Origin: Osedax symbiont Rs1
Lineage (GTDB): Bacteria > Pseudomonadota > Gammaproteobacteria > Pseudomonadales > Balneatricaceae
DNA: 44,274 bases
Direction: 5' to 3'
NCBI GenBank assembly: GCA_000416275.1
Contig: ASZJ01000174.1
Location: forward strand, 1 to 44,274
The notes below the pieces were generated by a model, which was not told the origin of the DNA, ran no database searches, and saw nothing but the letters and a program-made list of their open reading frames with translations. Position numbers and translations under genes: made by a program. Below, piece after piece: positions 16,659 to 25,016 of this stretch (its first letter is position 1; each line of letters begins with the position of its first letter).

Positions 16659-19034
16659 GTGAATAACACAGATCAAGAACTGAGAGCTATCGATAAACAA
16701 CTCGATGCCCTTGATCAAAAAAAGAGCGAACTATTAGCGCGTAAGAAATTACTGCTCAATACCAAAAATATCATCGTGCACCCGATTAGCAATACTTCTG
16801 TGCCATTATCACCTCGACAAAAGATCGAATTATTTTCCAGTCTTTTCAAAGGGCGAGACGACGTTTTCGCTTTACGCTGGGAAAACCGTCAGGGACGCAG
16901 CGGATACACTGTAGCTTGCGCCAATGAGTGGCAGGCAAGAATCTGTAATAAACCTCGGATCAAATGTGGCGATTGCTCACACCGTTCGTTACGACCACTC
17001 AACGAAGCCATATTTTTTGATCATCTCGTTGGTAAGTGCACAGTGGGACTTTATCCCCTGTTACCAAATGATAAGTGTTGGTTGCTTGCCGTCGATTTTG
17101 ACAAATCTGATTGGAAGTTATCGGTGACTGCGCTGCGTAATGTTTGTAGAGATCGGTCAATTCCCTGCGCCGTAGAAATTTCACGTTCTGGAAATGGTGC
17201 ACATCTTTGGATCTTCTTTAACGAGTTAATTCCCGCCCGCGACGCAAGGAAGCTTGGTTTTGCACTGCTTGATAAAGCGATGGAGCAACATGCTAATCTT
17301 TCGTTTGATTCTTATGATCGGCTATTTCCCAATCAAGATACTATGCCTGAAGGTGGTTTTGGTAATCTGATAGCACTTCCTCTTCAGCATGGTCCAAGAC
17401 AAGTGGGCCATTCAGTGTTCGTCGATGAGGAATTCCGACCTTTCTCTAATCAGTGGCAGGCACTTTCTTTGATGAATAAGCTAGAAAGTAAGCAGCTATA
17501 TGACTTTCTAGGGAAACAGCAAGATAAAAACACAGACGATTCAGAGCTAAAGCCATGGGAAAAGAGTCTTCCAGCCAAGACAGATTTGTTAAGCGGTTGT
17601 CCAACAGAATTGAGTATAGTATTAGCAAATAAAATATATCTGCCGATAGCTGGAATGCCACAAGCGCTGATTGCCAGGTTAAAGCGTTTGGCTAGCTTTT
17701 CTAATCCAGTGTTTTTTAAAACCCAAGCACTACGTTTCTCCACTAATGGTATTCCCCGTTTTATCTGTTTGGCCAATATCGAAAAGGGCTATCTTTCACT
17801 CCCTAGAGGTTGTGTCGATGAGATGATGACATTATTAGAGCGGCAATCTATAAAAGTAGTTTTTGACGACAAACGGAAAGTTGGTAAACCGCTGAAAAAT
17901 TTGGTTTTTAAGGGTGAGTTGAGGAAAGACCAAAAATTAGCGGTAAAAGCACTCAACAAGCACGATGTTGGTGTGCTGCATGCCCCTACTGCTTTTGGTA
18001 AAACTGTTGCAGCGATCGGCTTAATCTATAAACGTAAAGTGAATACTCTGGTGTTAGTACATACTCGCCAGCTGTTAGATCAATGGAAAGAGCGCTTAAG
18101 TATGTTTTTAGACGGCGCTGATATTGGTGTGATAGGGGGAGGTAAGAAAAATATAAGTAGGCAAATAGATATTGCGACTTATCAAAGCCTGATTAATCGA
18201 AAAGATAATAGCGTAGACCCAATAGTGTTTGAATATGGGCAAGTTATTATTGATGAATGTCATCATGTTTCTGCGCCAAATTATGAGCGGCTTCTGAATG
18301 AAGTTCACGCACGCTATATGCTGGGTGTTACAGCAACCCCTTATCGGCAAGATGGGCATCAGCCGATTATCTTTATGCAATTGGGTTCTATTAGACATAC
18401 CGTCACATCGGCGGGGCAGCCAGAATTTGAGCAGCGCGTGATCGCCAAAGTCCTATGTCATCCCCCACCCTCGGCATTAACACAAGCAGAGACAAGGGTG
18501 CATATAGCTGATGTGTACCATTGGTTAATGACACATACTGCACGAAATCAACAGATTGTTGAGGATGTTGTCAAGGCTGTCCAAGAGCAGCGAAATCCAA
18601 TAGTCCTGACACAGAGGCGAGAGCATGCAGTGTTACTAGGTGAGCTACTAGCGAGTAAAAATATTAGTTGTGCAGTGCTTCGTGGAGGAATGAGAGCTAA
18701 AGAGCGCAAAGCTGCTATGGACACTCTTGATAGCACTCAAGTACTGATCGCGACCGGGAAATATATTGGTGAGGGCTTTGATCTTCCTAAATTGGATACC
18801 TTGTTTCTTGCGCTGCCTATCTCTTGGCAAGGGTCGTTGACCCAGTACGCAGGTCGTATTCACCGACAATCAGAAGGCAAGGTAAAAGTTGTCATCTATG
18901 ATTATGTGGATAGCGCATTACCGACGCTTCAAAGAATGTTCCAGCGGCGCAAAAAAGGTTATGACGCTCTGGGTTATAGCATCACTGATAAAGATGAAAA
19001 GTTAGTGCAGGCACCAATGCTCTTTAAATCATAA
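16659..19034 (+). CDS. TOTE-type archaeo-eukaryotic primase fused to SF2 helicase
   Basis: 791 residues from GTG 16659, chosen because AAGG lies 8 bp upstream; a TTG at 16641 would add six residues. An N-terminal coiled coil (about 3-32) is followed by a likely zinc site (Cys96, Cys103, Cys106). The archaeo-eukaryotic primase domain has Asp146-x-Asp148 (VDFD), SRSGNGAH (175-182) and Asp227 in FPNQDTMPEGG, then NLIALPLQ. An SF2 helicase follows: APTAFGKT (Lys448), DECHH (from 532), LGVTATPYR, then a second lobe with EGFDLPKL and QYAGRIHRQ. All key residues are intact. Proteins of this build are described as cores of TOTE conflict systems, thought to act on invading nucleic acid. It stands alone beside a type I RM operon. 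Confidence 0.85.
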   Translation: MNNTDQELRAIDKQLDALDQKKSELLARKKLLLNTKNIIVHPISNTSVPLSPRQKIELFSSLFKGRDDVFALRWENRQGRSGYTVACANEWQARICNKPRIKCGDCSHRSLRPLNEAIFFDHLVGKCTVGLYPLLPNDKCWLLAVDFDKSDWKLSVTALRNVCRDRSIPCAVEISRSGNGAHLWIFFNELIPARDARKLGFALLDKAMEQHANLSFDSYDRLFPNQDTMPEGGFGNLIALPLQHGPRQVGHSVFVDEEFRPFSNQWQALSLMNKLESKQLYDFLGKQQDKNTDDSELKPWEKSLPAKTDLLSGCPTELSIVLANKIYLPIAGMPQALIARLKRLASFSNPVFFKTQALRFSTNGIPRFICLANIEKGYLSLPRGCVDEMMTLLERQSIKVVFDDKRKVGKPLKNLVFKGELRKDQKLAVKALNKHDVGVLHAPTAFGKTVAAIGLIYKRKVNTLVLVHTRQLLDQWKERLSMFLDGADIGVIGGGKKNISRQIDIATYQSLINRKDNSVDPIVFEYGQVIIDECHHVSAPNYERLLNEVHARYMLGVTATPYRQDGHQPIIFMQLGSIRHTVTSAGQPEFEQRVIAKVLCHPPPSALTQAETRVHIADVYHWLMTHTARNQQIVEDVVKAVQEQRNPIVLTQRREHAVLLGELLASKNISCAVLRGGMRAKERKAAMDTLDSTQVLIATGKYIGEGFDLPKLDTLFLALPISWQGSLTQYAGRIHRQSEGKVKVVIYDYVDSALPTLQRMFQRRKKGYDALGYSITDKDEKLVQAPMLFKS

Positions 19035-19062
19035 TAATTCAGCATGGCTAGTAGTGGAAGTT

Positions 19063-19197
19063 ATGGCGTTGCGGAAACCCTGCCTGCAAATTAATCATTT
19101 TCAAAAAGGGTGCCTTAAAGAAATGGCTGAAAAAGACCAAGCGGGAAAAATTGTTCGTAAAGCCGAAGAGACGGGGATAAAAATAAACCCTCCCTAG
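19063..19197 (+). CDS. Possible 44-residue ORF or gene remnant
   Basis: A short ATG ORF reads MALRKPCLQINHFQKG at its start and ends KAEETGIKINPP. The last half (EMAEKDQAGKIVRKAEETG) has the look of a real amphipathic helix, and the frame could run nine bases further upstream to a GTG. No family is recognised and no clear ribosome-binding site is seen. It may be the tail of a lost gene at the right edge of the defence island. Confidence 0.25.
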   Translation: MALRKPCLQINHFQKGCLKEMAEKDQAGKIVRKAEETGIKINPP

Positions 19198-19322
19198 ACT
19201 AGAAGCCCGAGCGAGAACAGATTAAGCTCCTAGCATGCAAAATCGATGTCAATTATCCTTTGCCTAATATTGTATTAAGGGCGATTAAACCATTTAGTAC
19301 GTGATGCTATAAGGAAGCTGCA

Positions 19323-20222
19323 GTGCAAATTATTGTTAGTAAGTTGCGTGGTAACAGCCACCTACAAGGGGTGCTCTATATGTTGGTGGCGATGTTTGCG
19401 CTGGCAACCATGGATGCTGTTGCCAAGTATTTAGTGCATGACCGCTATGATCCAGTACAGATTTTGGCGATGCGCGGCTGGATCATTCTGATTGTGATGT
19501 TGGTCTATTACAGCACTCGCAAGCGGCTTTATAAACTAAAACCTACTAAACCTCTATCGCAAATGGCGCGTGGCGCGTTTGGATTTTTAGCGCCTTATTT
19601 CTTTTTTAAATCACTGCAAATTTTGCCGTTGGCGGATGCCACGGTGATTTTTTTCAGCTCGACCTTTATGGTGACGGCGCTATCTGCTTTGGTGCTCAAA
19701 GAAAAGGTTGGCTGGCATAGATGGTCGGCGGTAGTGGTGGGTTTTATTGGAGTAATAATTGCCATGAACCCAGAGGGCGAGGGCGATTTAATAGGTTATC
19801 TTTACTGCCTGCTTGGCAGCATTTCTTATTCGGTACTGTTTATTTCAGGCCGCTGGCTGTCGCGCACTGAATCGGTAGATTCATTGGTTTTTGGTTTTAA
19901 CCTTAGTCTAACGATCGTGGGTACCATACTAACACCTTGGGTGTATCAGAGTGTCCATCTTGTCGATTTTTGGCCGATGATCGCCTTCGCTGCACTGGCT
20001 CTTATCGGACACTTTTTCATTACCCATGCCTTCAGTTTATCGGATGTGGCGGTGATCGCTCCACTGGAGTACACGGCACTAATATGGGCGGTGCTGTGGG
20101 GCTATTTGATTTGGGCCGATGTGCCCAGCCCGCAAGTGATATTAGGTGCGGCAATTGTCATTGGCTGCGCGCTGTTTGTCGTGTATCGGGAGGCGAGAGC
20201 GGCACGGGTGACAAAAGCTTAG
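19323..20222 (+). CDS. DMT-superfamily (EamA) transporter
   Basis: 299 residues with ten predicted transmembrane helices in two EamA repeats (about 15-145 and 155-290). Typical motifs are ATMDAVAKYL in helix 1, RGWIILI, and SLQILPLADATVIFFSSTF around helices 3-4, followed by LKEKVGWHRW at the end of the first repeat. Members move small metabolites or amino acids out of or into the cell; the substrate cannot be read from the sequence. The GTG start has AAGGA 7 bp upstream. A TSUP-family gene follows on the same strand after 122 bp, possibly co-transcribed. Confidence 0.88.
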   Translation: MQIIVSKLRGNSHLQGVLYMLVAMFALATMDAVAKYLVHDRYDPVQILAMRGWIILIVMLVYYSTRKRLYKLKPTKPLSQMARGAFGFLAPYFFFKSLQILPLADATVIFFSSTFMVTALSALVLKEKVGWHRWSAVVVGFIGVIIAMNPEGEGDLIGYLYCLLGSISYSVLFISGRWLSRTESVDSLVFGFNLSLTIVGTILTPWVYQSVHLVDFWPMIAFAALALIGHFFITHAFSLSDVAVIAPLEYTALIWAVLWGYLIWADVPSPQVILGAAIVIGCALFVVYREARAARVTKA

Positions 20223-20344
20223 TAAAGACGAAGCTCTCTAAGGATAGTAAGCTGCAAAGCCTCTTAGCGGGAATAATTGTAATTTTGACAGCGGATAGGC
20301 ATTTGATTATTTATGATGCAGGCTGTTTTTTAGGTATATAGAGC

Positions 20345-21097
20345 ATGGAAATCACTTTTTTAGAAATATTACTGCTGCTGGTGGTCGGTTTACTCGGTGG
20401 TATTATCAACACTTTAGCAGGAGGGGGCTCTAATCTTACTATGCCCGCGCTGATGGTGATGGGTTTGCCGGCGGATGTTGCCAACGCCACTAACAGGTTG
20501 GGAGTTTTTTTGCAGGCGTTGACCGGCACCGTTAAATTCAATCAAAAAAAGATGTTGCCTAAAGATGATTTAAAAGCGATTTTAATACCTAGTCTAATGG
20601 GTGGCTTACTCGGTGCTGTTGCGGCAGCATGGTCGCCCGTGTGGCTGCTCAAACCTATGCTATTAGGTACGATGCTCTGCGTGGCTGGTGGTATGTTAAT
20701 TTGGCCAAACATGATACCTGATGATAATAGTGGCGCCAGCAATGTCAGCGATAGCCGCTGGGGCTTTTGGGGGCTGCTAGTTGCCGGTATCTACGGAGGC
20801 TTTGTGCAGGCGGGCGTCGGTTTTGTGTTATTGGCAGTACTATCGGGTTGCTTGCGCTACGATCTAGTGCGCGCCAATGCCCTAAAGTTACTTTGTACCA
20901 TAGGTTTTACGCTGGTGGCGCTACTGGTGTTCATCGTCCACGATTTAGTGAATTGGTATTACGGTCTGATTTTGTCAGTGGGCTTTATCGGCGGTGCGCT
21001 AATTGGCGTCAAAATGGCGATCAAAGCTTCGGTAAAAACCATGCGCCGCGCTATGTTTGGACTGACTTTAGTCGCCTGTGTCGCTGTCTATATATAA
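20345..21097 (+). CDS. TSUP-family (TauE/SafE) membrane transporter
   Basis: 250 residues and about seven to eight membrane helices. The two family repeats begin with GLLGGIINTLAGGGSNLTMPAL (split here by function, positions about 15-36) and AGIYGGFVQAGVGFVLLA (about 143-160), the paired G-G-x-x-G motifs of TSUP proteins. NATNRLGVF follows the first. TSUP members export sulfite, sulfoacetate or related sulfur and carbon anions; specificity here is unknown. The nearest sulfur gene is cysZ, 17 kb away, which gives no firm link. A copy of repeat R1 starts 24 bp after its stop. Confidence 0.88.
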   Translation: MEITFLEILLLLVVGLLGGIINTLAGGGSNLTMPALMVMGLPADVANATNRLGVFLQALTGTVKFNQKKMLPKDDLKAILIPSLMGGLLGAVAAAWSPVWLLKPMLLGTMLCVAGGMLIWPNMIPDDNSGASNVSDSRWGFWGLLVAGIYGGFVQAGVGFVLLAVLSGCLRYDLVRANALKLLCTIGFTLVALLVFIVHDLVNWYYGLILSVGFIGGALIGVKMAIKASVKTMRRAMFGLTLVACVAVYI

Positions 21098-21482
21098 CTA
21101 AATACAACTTTTTTATAACTAAAGACCTCTGCATAACTTACCCAGAGGGTATGATAACTGCGCTCGGTAATACGGCGTTAAAAACCGGCTCAAGATGCTC
21201 ATTGACACCAGTAATATCCATAAAGAAGAGCACACTGTACCCAAAGTGAGGGGCATACTCCGCTATCTCGCTGGTTTTTACCTTGTATTACCCGTACCTC
21301 GACTCGCAACGTTATGCAGAGGTATCAACTAGTGTAAAAAGCTATTGTTCCTTATTTCCCTGTATTTGGTAATTTTGCAAATTTTGATGCAGAGCCCGTG
21401 CGAAAATTAGCGAGGGGGTTAACAATATCACCATGTATTATAGCGGATCGAACTCGTTATGAATCAAGCAATCGCCGTGTCT
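21098..21482. other. Intergenic stretch holding repeat R1 copy A
   Basis: Apart from R1 copy A, the 156 bp from 21327 to 21482 show no gene, hairpin terminator or recognised site. The TSUP gene and the PEP mutase family gene converge on this interval. Confidence 0.6.
21121..21326 (+). mobile_element. MITE-like repeat R1, copy A (206 bp)
   Basis: The left end AAGACCTCTGCATAA and right end TTATGCAGAGGTATC are imperfect terminal inverted repeats of the R1 consensus GAGACCTCTGCATAA. The interior shares long blocks with copies B and C (CTCGGTAATACGGCGTTA, AAAGTGAGGGGCA). AACTA directly flanks the element at 21117-21121 and 21327-21331, or AACT if the first A is counted in the element, consistent with a short target duplication. 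No coding capacity, so movement would need a transposase elsewhere. Confidence 0.8.
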
Positions 21483-22304
21483 TTACTTCTTCCCTTTTTC
21501 CAGTAATTGATCAATTAAGCCTGAGGGTAGCCCCTTGCCTAAACTTGAGAAATCCCCGTTGTCGAGTATTGCTATCATCGTATCATGCATGACTCGTTGA
21601 GCTTCTCTGATATTTGCTGAGCCAAGAGAAATTCTCGCCACTCCCGCCGTCGCTAACTGTAAAGTGCTAAGTTTTGTCATAGGCCCCACTGCCAGTACAT
21701 TTACTGGGATGGAAACTGCTTGGCAGACCGTTTTAACTGACTCCAAGTCAGGGAGGCAAGGGATATAGACACAATCTGCACCGGCACTTTGGTAGGCTTG
21801 AATGCGCTTTATGGCTTCGGATAAATCGTATCTGTTGTGCATTAGCCCATCTGCTCTGGCTACTAACACAAAATCTGACGATAGCGATCTCGCTGCCGCA
21901 GCCGCTGCTTTTATTCGCTCTACCGCCAATTCGAAACTATAAGAATCGGCAACTGGCAGTCGCATATCTTCGATAGAAATACCGGCAAGCCCTACCTCAG
22001 CAGCCAGCTTAACCGTTTCGGCAACGGTATCTGGATCATCACCAAAACCATTCTCAAAGTCACCTGAGACAGGAAGTTTTGTAGCGGCTACCAGATCCTC
22101 GGCGTGAGCGAGCATTTCATCACGAGTGACATTGCCCATATCCGCTCGACCAAGAGTGAAAGCAAATGCAGCTGAAGAAGTTCCAATCGCTTTAGCTCCG
22201 AGGGCGGCATACATTCTGGCAGAGCCAATATCCCAGGCATTGGCCAAAATAAAGGGTCGACCTGGATGATGTAATTGACGAAAATGCTGTGTCATTTTTG
22301 GCAT
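21483..22304 (-). CDS. PEP mutase / isocitrate lyase family enzyme
   Basis: 273 residues, a TIM barrel of the PEP mutase-like group. It opens with RPFILANAWDIGSARMY, has GTSSAAFAFTLGRAD, the metal-site segment VSGDFENGFGDDP (about 80-92), then GISIEDM and VLVARADGL. The KKCGH loop of true isocitrate and methylisocitrate lyases is absent, so cleavage of those substrates is not supported; C-C or P-C bond chemistry on another 2-oxo or hydroxy acid is possible. The product is likely cytosolic and magnesium-dependent. The gene stands alone and is bracketed by R1 copies A and B in opposite orientations. It is convergent with the TSUP gene. Confidence 0.85.
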   Translation of the reverse strand: MPKMTQHFRQLHHPGRPFILANAWDIGSARMYAALGAKAIGTSSAAFAFTLGRADMGNVTRDEMLAHAEDLVAATKLPVSGDFENGFGDDPDTVAETVKLAAEVGLAGISIEDMRLPVADSYSFELAVERIKAAAAAARSLSSDFVLVARADGLMHNRYDLSEAIKRIQAYQSAGADCVYIPCLPDLESVKTVCQAVSIPVNVLAVGPMTKLSTLQLATAGVARISLGSANIREAQRVMHDTMIAILDNGDFSSLGKGLPSGLIDQLLEKGKK

Positions 22305-22815
22305 CCTATGATATTGACAAGTTAAAGAATTAGCTATTACGAGACCTCAGCATAACGTCACGAGCTAGAGTAAGACAAGGAAAAAATCGGCGCAATAGCG
22401 GAGTCAGTGTGCCCCTCACTTCGGATATAGTATGCCCCTGTTTATATAAGTACTACTGATGTAAATGAGCACGTTGAACCGGTTGTTAACGCCGTATTAC
22501 CGGGTGCAGTTATCATACCCTCTGGGTAAGTTGTGCAGAGGCCTCAGAAAAAAGCTATCAGCAAACAATCAGTAATGCTTGCCGCAAGATGATTTTCATC
22601 CTACAACGGAGGCGTAGCGAGTGTCGATTGACAGATAACAGGCACGTTTCAATGTGAGCGATGTTCTGAGCAGTAGGCCTCTTGGTTGCTGTCGCGCAAT
22701 CATCTTCGCTGCACTTTAGCTCGCGAATTAACCGGCAACTCATCGACCAAACAAACCTGTTTCGGCCGTTTAAAGCGGGCTAGGTTACTGGTTCTCGTCA
22801 TGATCGGTCACTAAC
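22305..22815. other. Intergenic stretch holding repeat R1 copy B
   Basis: After R1 copy B (22341-22546), the interval 22547-22815 has no supported gene on either strand. A minus-strand frame at 22558-22743 has no family resemblance. Nothing else recognised. Confidence 0.5.
22341..22546 (-). mobile_element. MITE-like repeat R1, copy B (206 bp, inverted)
   Basis: Read on the minus strand, this segment aligns from end to end with copy A, including TTACCCAGAGGGTATGATAA near one end and GTGAGGGGCACACTGACTCC in the middle. Ends are GAGACCTCAGCATAA and TTGTGCAGAGGCCTC. No clear target duplication. It lies about 1 kb from copy A in the opposite orientation, with the PEP mutase family gene between. 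Confidence 0.78.
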
Positions 22816-23541
22816 TTAGCCAACTAACATCGCGCCTAACATTCCCAGCATAAAGCCTAAAATAGCCCCCATCGGCGGTAGCCAGTGCTTTTTGAGTGGC
22901 ACTTTAGGTGCGATGTCTTGAAAGATTGAATAGAGAATCCCCCCCGCGGCAAATAGCATCAGTGCCGAGAGTGATACCGGTGCATCGACTAAAAAAAACA
23001 AACCAATGATAGCTGCGAGCGGCCCTAAAAAAGCCATGGCGAAGAACAGAGCAATGATTTTATTACTTGAATAGGCGCCGTTTTCGCGCAGCTCGCGAAA
23101 TGCGTTAAAGCCCTCCGGTAGATTCTGCAAGGCGATGATCACTGCTAGCAGCAAGGCGCTTTCTCTATGCAGCAAATAGGTCGCACCTAAGGCGATGGAC
23201 TCGGGAATAAAATCGGCTAACATCGCGGCGAGTTGACTGGCGGGGGTGTTGTGTTTTGAAAGTAAAATGTCTAATCCCATAAAGCTCAGTCCGCCGATCA
23301 TCAAGGCCAGACAGGCCCAGAGCGGTGCTAAATTGGCGATGCCATTAGGCACTAGTACCAATGCGACGGCCGAGAGCAAGGTGCCGCCACCAAAGGCCAT
23401 TACCGCGTGTCGAAATTCAAACTTCAACCAGTTAGTACTTATATGTTCTAACTTGGCTACTAGCGCTCCAAGGGGCATGGCAATGCCGGCCAAAAAAGCT
23501 AACAACATCACTGAGACAACAACTGACATGACAATTCTCAC
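22816..23541 (-). CDS. ZIP-family metal transporter
   Basis: 241 residues with about eight membrane helices. The two metal-site helices read ADFIPESIALGA (about 108-119) and ALQNLPEGFNA (about 137-147), a variant of the ZIP HNxPEG motif with Gln in place of His. FRHAVMAFGGGTLLSAVALVLVPN covers the second helix. There is no long histidine-rich loop. ZIP proteins bring zinc, iron or other divalent cations into the cytoplasm; the Gln-for-His change leaves the metal uncertain. The start is an ATG at 23541; an N-terminal helix of the first 22 residues fits. A mutated copy of its 5' region lies at 24791-24949 on the same strand. Confidence 0.87.
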   Translation of the reverse strand: MRIVMSVVVSVMLLAFLAGIAMPLGALVAKLEHISTNWLKFEFRHAVMAFGGGTLLSAVALVLVPNGIANLAPLWACLALMIGGLSFMGLDILLSKHNTPASQLAAMLADFIPESIALGATYLLHRESALLLAVIIALQNLPEGFNAFRELRENGAYSSNKIIALFFAMAFLGPLAAIIGLFFLVDAPVSLSALMLFAAGGILYSIFQDIAPKVPLKKHWLPPMGAILGFMLGMLGAMLVG

Positions 23542-24065
23542 CCTAACAGTATTTTAGACAAGCGAGCAGGGTGTTAAACACATTGCTGGCGATGGCTATT
23601 GTCAAGCATCTCGATCAGTGACGCAAATCTATTATTGAGCGGCTTCTCGCTAAAGCTATTTGCAGCGGATGATGGTTGGTGAATGGGTGTCAGTTGGTCA
23701 GAAGCAACGATCCCATGAGACCTCTGCATAATTACTGCGCTCGGTAATACGGCGTTAAAAACCGGCTCAATATGCTCATTTACACCAGTAATACCCATAA
23801 ACAGGGACATACTATACCCAAAGTGAGGGGCACACTGACTCCGCTATCTCGTCGGTTTTTGCCTTGTATTACCTTCGCTCGCAACGTTATGCAGAGGTCT
23901 CAATTTACGTAAGATAGTTTTAAAAAAATAACTTATCAGGATAGCGGTAGACTTTTTTTAAAATACAGCATCAAATTTGTGTATAGGAATAGATTATTGG
24001 ATACCAGCTATAGTAATATTTTGACGAAATAGGAATAGTGTTTTGTAATTACTAAGGAAAAAATA
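23542..24065. other. Intergenic stretch holding repeat R1 copy C
   Basis: Divergent promoter region between the ZIP gene and the DUF1772 gene, with R1 copy C at 23716-23901. The 160 bp before 24066 are AT-rich and likely hold the promoter of the DUF1772 gene. The minus-strand frame at 23574-23810 runs into the repeat and is not credible. Confidence 0.55.
23716..23901 (+). mobile_element. MITE-like repeat R1, copy C (186 bp)
   Basis: The best-preserved ends of the family: TGAGACCTCTGCATAA at the left and TTATGCAGAGGTCTC at the right, a perfect 14-15 bp terminal inverted repeat. The interior matches copy A in the same orientation but lacks the roughly 20-bp segment CTTACCCAGAGGGTATGATA next to the left end. 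No target duplication is evident. Confidence 0.8.
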
Positions 24066-24515
24066 ATGTTTTTAGCTCTGATAGAGTTTGTAGCGCTCGT
24101 TTCAGTCGGTTTGGTGGCCGGTTCTACATTTTATATATCGTGCGTAGAAATTCCCGCTAGGAAGTTGGAAGATCATCATTCTCAACTTTCAAGTTGGAAG
24201 CAAATATTTCCTCCTGCTGGTAAGTTGTTACGTGCCTTCGGCACAGCAACCATACCTTTTTTAATATTAGTCGGTTTTTTCTCCGGTAGTTGGTTGTGGT
24301 TTTTAGCGGCGGGCTTAATGATAGTTCTTATGCCTTTTACGCTAATGAAAATAGCACCTGTCAATGAAAAACTTCTAGCTTTAAGTCTTGATCAGGCAGA
24401 TGAAAATACTTCTAAATTGATTAGAGATTGGGATGCTCTGCATCATGTTCGTACTCTGTTAGCCATTGGTGCGTTTTTGATTGCGGCACTAGCTAGTATC
24501 CTGCCTATAACCTGA
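24066..24515 (+). CDS. DUF1772 membrane protein
   Basis: 149 residues with four predicted helices (about 5-25, 55-75, 77-95, 128-147). The N-terminal AGSTFYISCVEIPAR matches the DUF1772 pattern of a small-residue helix followed by a proline. The closing WDALHHVRTLLAIGAFLIA matches the WxxLHxxR end of the family. Related proteins in fungi are called anthrone oxygenases, but for bacterial members this name is not evidence of function. An AAGGA site lies 8 bp before the ATG. It stands alone between repeat-rich intervals. Confidence 0.78.
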   Translation: MFLALIEFVALVSVGLVAGSTFYISCVEIPARKLEDHHSQLSSWKQIFPPAGKLLRAFGTATIPFLILVGFFSGSWLWFLAAGLMIVLMPFTLMKIAPVNEKLLALSLDQADENTSKLIRDWDALHHVRTLLAIGAFLIAALASILPIT

Positions 24516-24558
24516 TTCCGTGGTTTAAAAGTGAGCACGGGCATAAAGTCTTAGTTTT
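24511..24558 (+). repeat. Left end of an R3-like repeat, interrupted by R2
   Basis: CCTGATTCCGTGGTTT at 24511-24526 matches the R3 left end CCTGAATCAGTGGTTT at 34900. R2 copy 1 sits 32 bp downstream with its own target duplication. R3-like sequence may resume at about 24710-24735 (GGTTCAGTGGGTGCATTTC). This suggests R2 inserted into an older repeat. Confidence 0.45.
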
Positions 24559-24685
24559 CCTGATTAGCCCTGTGTCTCCACAGACTGGCCTAAAGTAAAA
24601 ATTTTTTACCAATAAATGACTTAGCTATAATCTAAACCATTATTAAGTGGCTGCCAAGTTAAGCGGAGTATGATGGTCAATCAGG
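24559..24685 (+). mobile_element. MITE R2, copy 1 (127 bp, 8-bp target duplication)
   Basis: The left end CCTGATTAGCCCTGTGTCTCC and right end TATGATGGTCAATCAGG are shared with copy 2 at 31109. The termini CCTGATT and AATCAGG are perfect inverted repeats. TTAGTTTT lies directly outside both ends (24551-24558 and 24686-24693), a perfect 8-bp direct duplication. There is no coding sequence. An 8-bp duplication fits several transposase families, so the helper cannot be named. Confidence 0.85.
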
Positions 24686-24790
24686 TTAGTTTTTGATAAC
24701 AATTTAAAAGCGTAAGCTAGGCCCTGAAGGTTCAGTGGGTGCATTTCAAGCCGTCGTAGGATCAGCCAGACTGGACCAGAGCGTTTATCA

Positions 24791-24949
24791 ATTGGCAATG
24801 CCATCAGGGATTAGTATCAATGCGACGGCCTGGCACAAAGTGCTAACACTAAAGGCCATGACCGCGTGTCGAAATTCAAACTTTAACGAGATATTCTTTA
24901 TATGCTCTACCTTGGTTGCTAGCGTTTCAAGGTGCATGGCAATTTTATC
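24791..24949 (-). pseudogene. Fragment of a duplicated ZIP transporter gene
   Basis: On the minus strand this reads IAMHLETLATKVEHI, KFEFRHAVMAFSVSTL, then AVALILIPDGIAN followed by a stop. It aligns without gaps to residues about 20-72 of the intact ZIP protein at 22816-23541 (IAMPLGALVAKLEHI, FEFRHAVMAFGGGTL, ALVLVPNGIAN). The conserved GGG of the second helix has become SVS and both the start and the rest of the gene are missing. The similarity runs over about 158 bp. It is in the same orientation as the parent, 1.4 kb away, so an old tandem duplication followed by decay is likely. Confidence 0.85.
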
Positions 24950-25016
24950 AGACCCAAGTTAGTCACTTGGATTCGATAAAATTAGCGGTAACTGCTGAAA
25001 ACCGAGATGCGGCAGG

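Larger units (their letters stand above)
24516..25016. other. Intergenic stretch of nested repeats and a gene remnant
   Basis: It contains R3-like ends, MITE R2 copy 1 and the ZIP gene fragment (24791-24949). No intact gene is present. The 67 bp from 24950 to the putA stop show no hairpin terminator. Confidence 0.7.

Noticed and set aside
20767-21249. A 160-codon frame inside and after the TSUP gene
   Set aside because: It overlaps the TSUP gene in another frame and runs into repeat R1.
24735-24962. A 75-codon plus-strand frame
   Set aside because: It is the antisense image of the ZIP gene fragment, as its similarity to the antisense frame of the intact ZIP gene shows.
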